DNA from: CAZWCX01 sp964632945 | GTDB taxonomy: Bacteria; Planctomycetota; MHYJ01; WSZJ01; CAZWCX01 | DNA: 64,000 nt | NCBI GenBank assembly: GCA_964632945.1 | Contig: CAZWCX010000011.1 | Location: 1 to 64,000, forward strand | Reading direction: 5' to 3' | Shown here: positions 63,131 to 64,000 of the stretch, piece by piece | How positions within the stretch are numbered: position 1 is the first letter of the stretch | How the letters are laid out: each line of letters begins with the position of its first letter | Translations under genes and position numbers: made by a program | The notes under the pieces: model-generated | The model's input: only the letters and a program-made list of their open reading frames with translations | Told to the model about the DNA's origin: nothing | The model's database searches: none

Positions 63131-64000
63131 TCACGACACCTCGCAGCGCGCCGGGGACCGCGGCGCCGATGCCCCCTTTGCCTCCCCGCCGGTCGGCCGC
63201 GCCCGCTCGATTCGGGGAAAGAAGTCCTCCGACTCCCGAACCCGCAATTCCCCCGCGCGCAGCAGGTCGTCGAGTGCGTCAAGCACCTCCCCCTGACTCC
63301 GATCCCGCAGGAGTCCGTACACCGGAAGCCGATCCAGACCCCACTGCAGAACCTGACGTTGCCGGGACCCGCAGAGCACCTGCGCGACCTTGATCTTGCC
63401 GAATCGTCCGTCGATCCCCGCCACGCCCTCCAACACCCGGGCGTGCAGCCCCCCAGACATCCCGCCCCTCGCTCCGTCCGCGGCCCGATCGCGCGCCGCG
63501 CCACCTTCCCCCGAGGGAGGAGACGACGCCGCCGCCCCGGAATCGGCATGGTCCCGGCCCCGGCCCGCTGCCTGTGCCTCGCAAGCCTCCCCGGGCCGCG
63601 CCCGGTCGAACTCCTTCTCCGTGGCGGCCGCCGGCGCCCCTTCCCGATCGGTGAACGCCCCGCATCGATCGCACGCGTGGCAGCGCGGGGCCACGCGGGA
63701 CTCCCCGAAGTGTCGTAGGAGAAAGGCGCGGCGGCAACCGTTCCCCCAGGCATAGGACATCATTCGCGCCAGACGATCCCGGCCTGCCCGTCGCTTCTCG
63801 ACCAGACCCCGGAAGTCCGGCGACGGCTCCGCGGGACGCAGCAACCGAAGGCGATGCCGTCCACCCGGCGCCGACCTTCGCGAGAGGACGCCTTCGGACT
63901 CGAGCCATTTGAGGATGGACCCGGCCGCGGTCGCACTGCACCCGCCGGCCACGGCAACCGCCTCGACATCAACCTCCACAATCTCCTGCCCGCCCGCATG
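63131..64000 (-). CDS. recQ: RecQ-type DNA helicase, C-terminal part (5' end outside window)
   Basis: The minus-strand frame is open from the right edge to a TGA at 63131-63133, giving at least 289 codons. It encodes the RecQ zinc-binding region (LARMMSYAWGNGCRRAFLLRHFGES with CHACDRC) and a winged-helix RQC domain (RFGKIKVAQVLCGSRQRQ, GLDRLPVYGLL). The helicase core must lie beyond the window. A disordered insert of about 60 residues separates zinc and RQC parts. An unusual basic helix-turn-helix-like segment (SATAAGSILKWLESEGVLSRR) precedes the zinc region. It converges on the phosphopantetheinyl transferase gene with an 83-base gap and no clear terminator. Confidence 0.82.
   Translation of the reverse strand, partial: HAGGQEIVEVDVEAVAVAGGCSATAAGSILKWLESEGVLSRRSAPGGRHRLRLLRPAEPSPDFRGLVEKRRAGRDRLARMMSYAWGNGCRRAFLLRHFGESRVAPRCHACDRCGAFTDREGAPAAATEKEFDRARPGEACEAQAAGRGRDHADSGAAASSPPSGEGGAARDRAADGARGGMSGGLHARVLEGVAGIDGRFGKIKVAQVLCGSRQRQVLQWGLDRLPVYGLLRDRSQGEVLDALDDLLRAGELRVRESEDFFPRIERARPTGGEAKGASAPRSPARCEVS

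Overview
The window is high-GC bacterial chromosomal DNA with no rRNA, tRNA, CRISPR array or insertion sequence that I can see. The gene content suggests a Planctomycetota-like organism: an ECF-type sigma factor without a textbook region 4, a huge membrane-anchored Ser/Thr kinase with TPR repeats, a soluble GAF-PAS histidine kinase, an orphan TRAP solute-binding protein, secreted proteins of unknown function, and PUFA-synthase-like and olefin genes. Myxococcota is the main alternative. Starts use ATG, GTG and TTG. Many genes are preceded by a very regular promoter, close to TTGACC-N17-TAGNCT or TACAAT.

Layout. 0.4-7.9 kb: type IV pilin-related genes under two near-perfect sigma-54 promoters (a GspK-like pseudopilin fused to a LamG-type domain, and a tandem pair of Flp-type pilins), with a secreted protein, a sigma factor and a MepA-like endopeptidase between them. 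8-17.3 kb: an SDR-GNAT fusion, an enoyl-CoA hydratase, a PepSY protein with a 28-Asp tract followed by a two-component system, a secreted protein, and a B12-type radical SAM gene coupled to a membrane protein gene. 18.0-27.8 kb: a pfaD-pfaA-dipeptidase operon. 27.8-49.3 kb: mainly housekeeping and signalling genes (secreted CxxC-repeat protein, ispG, a UvrD/PcrA helicase, DctP, Ser/Thr kinase, M48 protease, histidine kinase, a glutamine-transaminase and omega-amidase pair, and a TPR/receiver/PilZ-like protein). 49.5-63.0 kb: a second PUFA-synthase subunit, then oleA, oleB, an unknown gene, oleC, oleD and a phosphopantetheinyl transferase, nearly all joined by ATGA or GTGA overlaps. 63.1-64.0 kb: the 3' end of a recQ-like gene, cut by the window edge.

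The main discovery candidate is the split secondary-lipid system. PfaD (enoyl reductase), PfaA (KS-AT-3xACP-KR-DH) and a PfaBC-type protein (KS-CLF-AT-4xDH) together supply the activities of a PUFA synthase. The PfaBC gene, however, sits at the head of the oleABCD operon, and the only phosphopantetheinyl transferase seen, which would activate the ACPs, closes that operon. OleA condenses two acyl thioesters head to head. OleD reduces the product, OleC makes a beta-lactone and OleB decarboxylates it to an alkene. The arrangement therefore predicts that polyunsaturated acyl chains are passed directly to OleA to make very-long-chain polyene hydrocarbons. An unknown gene with its own strong promoter lies between oleB and oleC, and an M19 dipeptidase gene is translationally coupled to pfaA. 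The PfaBC reading frame is broken inside an extreme poly-G tract. That break is either an assembly error or a -1 frameshift site.
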